A DNA stretch of 6,815 nucleotides from Aquamicrobium sp. (GTDB taxonomy: Bacteria; Pseudomonadota; Alphaproteobacteria; Rhizobiales; Rhizobiaceae). Below are positions 4,414-6,815 of this stretch, one piece after another. A model generated the notes under the pieces. That model was not told the DNA's origin. It did no database searches and worked only from the letters and a program-made list of their open reading frames with translations. Position numbers and translations under genes: made by a program. The stretch is from contig JACZJD010000694.1 of the NCBI GenBank assembly GCA_014860725.1, positions 1 through 6,815 of the forward strand, written 5' to 3'. The first letter of the stretch is position 1. The number at the start of each line of letters is the position of its first letter.

Positions 4414-6024
4414 TCACGGATCAAGGGGTGTCGCGGGCGGCGTCGCCGACGGTTCGGCCTGCCGGGCCTTGCGCCGGCGCAGCGCGCGCTTCAGCTCCTC
4501 GCGGTCGACCGCGCCGGTGGCGATGACGATGGCGAAGTAGACCGTGGCGGCGATGCCGATGACGCCGAGCGTGGCGGCGAGGCGCACCACCGTCCTGGGC
4601 GAGGAGAGCCAGGGCTCGGCCCACATGCCGAGGACGACGACGAGCGCGCCCATCGCCGCGCTGGCGACCACGATCATGGTGGAGCGCCTGAGCGTGACCG
4701 CCGAGGGGCGGAAGTCGCCGCGCCGCCACAGGACGCCGGCAAGCAGCGCGAAGTTCAGCCAGGCCGAGACCGAGGTCGCGGCGGCGATGCCGACATGACC
4801 CCAGATCGGGAACAGGATCAGGCTGCCCACGATGTTGACGACGACGGCGGCGAACGAGAACCACATCGGGCTCTTGACGTCGAGCCGCGCGAAATAGGCC
4901 GGCGAGAACACCTTGATCAGCACATAGGCCGGCAGTCCGGTAGCGAAGGCCGAAAGGGCGGCCGCCGTCAGCGCCGTGGTCTCGGCCGTGAACGCGCCGC
5001 GCTCGTAGACGATGTTCACCAGCGGGCCGGAGAACAGCATGAAGCCCACGGCCGCCGGCAAGGTGAGGCCGAGCCCGAATTCGAGCGAGCGGTTCTGCAG
5101 GTGCTGGGCGTCGTCGAAATCGCCGGCCTTGAGCGTGCGCGCGAGCTCGGGCAGGAGCACGACGCCGATGGCGATGCCGATGATGCCGAGCGGCAGCTGG
5201 TTGATGCGGTCGGCATAGTTGAGGAGCGCGATGGCGCCGTCCTGCGCCGAGGCGATGATCTGCCCGACGAGGAGGTTGATCTGAATGACGCCGCCGGTGA
5301 GCAGCGCCGGCCCCATCAGCACCAGCAGGCGCTTGACGTCGGGCGTCAGCGCCGGTCGCCGCAGCGACATGGAGAAGCCCTCCTGCCGCACGCCGCGCGC
5401 GAGGAAGAAGAGCTGCGCCGCGCCGGAGGCGAACACGCCCCAGGCGAGCCACAGGCCGGTCGTCGCGCCGTCGAGCCCGAGCGAGAGCGTGACCACGAGC
5501 ACGCCGATCAGGATGACGTTGAGCAGCACCGGCACGATTGCCGCGAGGAAGTAGCGCCGCATCGAGTTCAGGATGCCGGACAGCATCGCCACCAGCGACA
5601 TGAAGAACAGGTAGGGGAACATGACGCGGGTGAGCAGGACGGTCAGGTCCACCTTCTCCGGGTCGTCGGCGAAGCCGGGCGCGATCACCCATACGACCAG
5701 GAACGGCATGAACAGGATGGCCGCGCCCGACAGCAGGATCAGCGAGGCCATCAGCACCGACAGCACGTCCTCGGCGAAGCGCCTCGCCGCCGCCTCGCCG
5801 CCGCCTTCCAGCTCCTTGGCGAACAGCGGGATGAAGGCGGTGTTGAACGCGCCCTCGGCGAACAGCCGGCGGAAGAGGTTCGGGAAGCGGAAGGCGGCAT
5901 AGAAGGCGTCGGCGACCGGGCCGGCGCCGAGCGCGGCGCCGATCAGCGCCTCGCGGACGAAGCCGCTGATGCGGCTGACCGAGGTTGCCCCGCCGACGGC
6001 GGCGAATTTCTTCACGAGGCTCAT
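4414..6024 (-). CDS. murJ: Lipid II flippase MurJ (MviN)
   Basis: MurJ is the inner-membrane MOP-superfamily transporter that flips the peptidoglycan precursor lipid II to the periplasmic face. The 536 residues show the repeated hydrophobic segments expected of its 14 transmembrane helices, from about residue 8 to 503, followed by a basic, Pro/Ala-rich cytoplasmic tail (507-536). The signature SRISGFVREALIGAALGAG gives Arg18 and Arg24. Asp39 lies in GPVADAFYAAF and Arg52 in NLFRRLFAEGAFN, all at the same numbers as the essential residues of the E. coli protein. Arg273 in NYADRINQLPLG corresponds to E. coli Arg270 in the central cavity. All key residues are therefore present and the gene looks functional. 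The ATG at 6024 follows AGGA with acceptable spacing and lies 27 bases after glnD, implying co-transcription. The same glnD-mviN-trpS order is familiar from rhizobial genomes. Confidence 0.98.
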   Translation of the reverse strand: MSLVKKFAAVGGATSVSRISGFVREALIGAALGAGPVADAFYAAFRFPNLFRRLFAEGAFNTAFIPLFAKELEGGGEAAARRFAEDVLSVLMASLILLSGAAILFMPFLVVWVIAPGFADDPEKVDLTVLLTRVMFPYLFFMSLVAMLSGILNSMRRYFLAAIVPVLLNVILIGVLVVTLSLGLDGATTGLWLAWGVFASGAAQLFFLARGVRQEGFSMSLRRPALTPDVKRLLVLMGPALLTGGVIQINLLVGQIIASAQDGAIALLNYADRINQLPLGIIGIAIGVVLLPELARTLKAGDFDDAQHLQNRSLEFGLGLTLPAAVGFMLFSGPLVNIVYERGAFTAETTALTAAALSAFATGLPAYVLIKVFSPAYFARLDVKSPMWFSFAAVVVNIVGSLILFPIWGHVGIAAATSVSAWLNFALLAGVLWRRGDFRPSAVTLRRSTMIVVASAAMGALVVVLGMWAEPWLSSPRTVVRLAATLGVIGIAATVYFAIVIATGAVDREELKRALRRRKARQAEPSATPPATPLDP

Positions 6025-6051
6025 GGAATGCCTATCCTGTAGGGCGCGCGG

Positions 6052-6815
6052 TCAGGAGGCCGCGGCCGTGGCTGCCCTGTTGCGCTCCGACGACCCGCCC
6101 TCCATCACCGCGACGAGCGTCTTGCGCACGCGTTCCTGCCGGGCGGGATTGTCGATCTTGTGGCCGGTCAGGTCGGTCACGTAGAAGGTGTCGATCACCT
6201 TCTCGCCGAAGGTGGTGATGTGGGCGGACGCGATGTCGAGCGACAGGTCCGACAGCGCGCCGGTGATCTCGGACAGGAGCCCCGGCCGGTCGAGGCCCTT
6301 GACCTCGACGACCGAGAAGCGGTTGGACAGCGTGTTGCGGATCTCGGCGCGCGGCGCGACGCGGAAGGCGCCGGTGCCGCGCTTCGGCTTCGCCCGCTTC
6401 TCGATCATCTCCGGCAGCCACGCCTTGCCGGACAGCACGTCCTCGATCAGCCGGCCGACGCGCTCGGCGCGGCGGCGCTCGTCCTCGTCGAGGTCGAACT
6501 CGCGGGAGATCAGGATGGTGTCGAGCGCGCGCCCGTCGGCCGTGGTGAAGATCTGGGCGTCGACGATGTTGGCGCCCGCCGCCGCGCAGGCGCCGGCGAT
6601 CACCGACAAGAGGCGCGGATGGTCGGGCGCGAGCACGGTGATCTCGGTCACGGCCTCGAACTGGTGGGTGCGCACCATGGTCGCGAGCTTGCGCCCCGAC
6701 GCGTCGGCGTCGCGGATGAAGGCGAGGTGGCGGAGCTGGTCGTCGAGCGGCACGGTGAGCAGGTAGTTGTCGTAGGGCAGGCCGAGATAGCGCTCGCGCT
6801 CGGCCTGCGGCCAGC
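6052..6815 (-). CDS. glnD: Bifunctional [protein-PII] uridylyltransferase/uridylyl-removing enzyme, C-terminal part
   Basis: GlnD senses glutamine and adds or removes UMP on PII proteins (GlnB/GlnK), so setting glutamine synthetase activity and nitrogen gene expression. Only the last 253 residues lie in the window; the frame is open through 6813, and the nucleotidyltransferase and HD domains are beyond the edge. The visible part starts with the typical linker [19 protein letters not shown] and [13 protein letters not shown]. Then come two ACT domains that bind glutamine: ACT1 at about 54-125 of this fragment ([41 protein letters not shown]) and ACT2 at about 166-240 ([40 protein letters not shown]). 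A GTG at 6753 could be mistaken for a start, but family similarity continues upstream of it, so this is an internal Val codon. The stop at 6052 is followed 27 bases later by murJ. Confidence 0.97.
   Translation of the reverse strand, partial: WPQAERERYLGLPYDNYLLTVPLDDQLRHLAFIRDADASGRKLATMVRTHQFEAVTEITVLAPDHPRLLSVIAGACAAAGANIVDAQIFTTADGRALDTILISREFDLDEDERRRAERVGRLIEDVLSGKAWLPEMIEKRAKPKRGTGAFRVAPRAEIRNTLSNRFSVVEVKGLDRPGLLSEITGALSDLSLDIASAHITTFGEKVIDTFYVTDLTGHKIDNPARQERVRKTLVAVMEGGSSERNRAATAAAS

Noticed and set aside
3140..4540. A 466-codon plus-strand open frame opposite trpS.
   Set aside because: Shadow of trpS with the same biased composition; the opposite strand has complete HIGH and KMSKS motifs.
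4354..6042. A 562-codon plus-strand open frame opposite murJ, rich in Arg, Asp, Glu, Gln and His.
   Set aside because: It is the antisense shadow of a high-GC coding gene. Composition is low complexity with no recognisable domain, while the minus strand encodes an intact MurJ.
1..6815. CRISPR arrays, tRNA or rRNA genes, insertion sequences, phage genes or toxin-antitoxin pairs.
   Set aside because: Looked for and not found: no regularly spaced repeats, no tRNA-like folds noticed, no transposase or integrase motifs, and nearly all of the window is explained by housekeeping genes.

Overview
The window is a GC-rich stretch of chromosome that reads as an alphaproteobacterium of the order Hyphomicrobiales (Rhizobiales), in the Rhizobiaceae/Phyllobacteriaceae range. 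The reasons are the gene order glnD-murJ-trpS-uspA-nifU, an MmcB-type nuclease (a family largely confined to Alphaproteobacteria), and an element upstream of nifU that looks like a rhizobial iron-control box. The genus cannot be fixed from the sequence alone. Every gene appears chromosomal and vertically inherited in style. I see no insertion sequence, phage gene, CRISPR array, tRNA or rRNA.

Right part (6815 down to 1854, all minus strand): the C-terminal ACT-domain half of glnD (PII uridylyltransferase, nitrogen sensing), murJ (lipid II flippase), trpS (tryptophanyl-tRNA synthetase), a universal stress protein and a NifU-type iron-sulfur scaffold. glnD and murJ are 27 bases apart and murJ and trpS 80, so these three are probably co-transcribed. 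The 141-base and 197-base gaps before uspA and nifU leave room for extra promoters. nifU has a clear sigma70-like promoter whose -10 overlaps a near-match to the Irr box, which suggests iron control of Fe-S assembly.

Middle (1122-1804): a plus-strand lipoprotein L,D-transpeptidase converges on nifU. The two genes share a strong bidirectional terminator (1774-1804). The transpeptidase reading frame is broken at about codon 115, exactly inside a perfect 34-bp palindrome (1462-1495) with no spacer. Both halves of the protein are well conserved, including the catalytic Cys, so the break is either a recent mutation or a sequence error at a hairpin. This is the most unusual object in the window.

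Left part (1-1121): cueR (copper-responsive MerR-family activator) and mmcB (PD-(D/E)XK DNA-repair nuclease, cut by the window edge) lie on the minus strand. cueR is divergent from the transpeptidase across a 227-base spacer that holds two clean inverted repeats and a longer imperfect stem-loop. No copper-export gene is present beside cueR. I found no wholly new biological system. The best leads are the palindrome-linked frameshift, the putative Irr box and the unassigned dyads between cueR and the transpeptidase gene.
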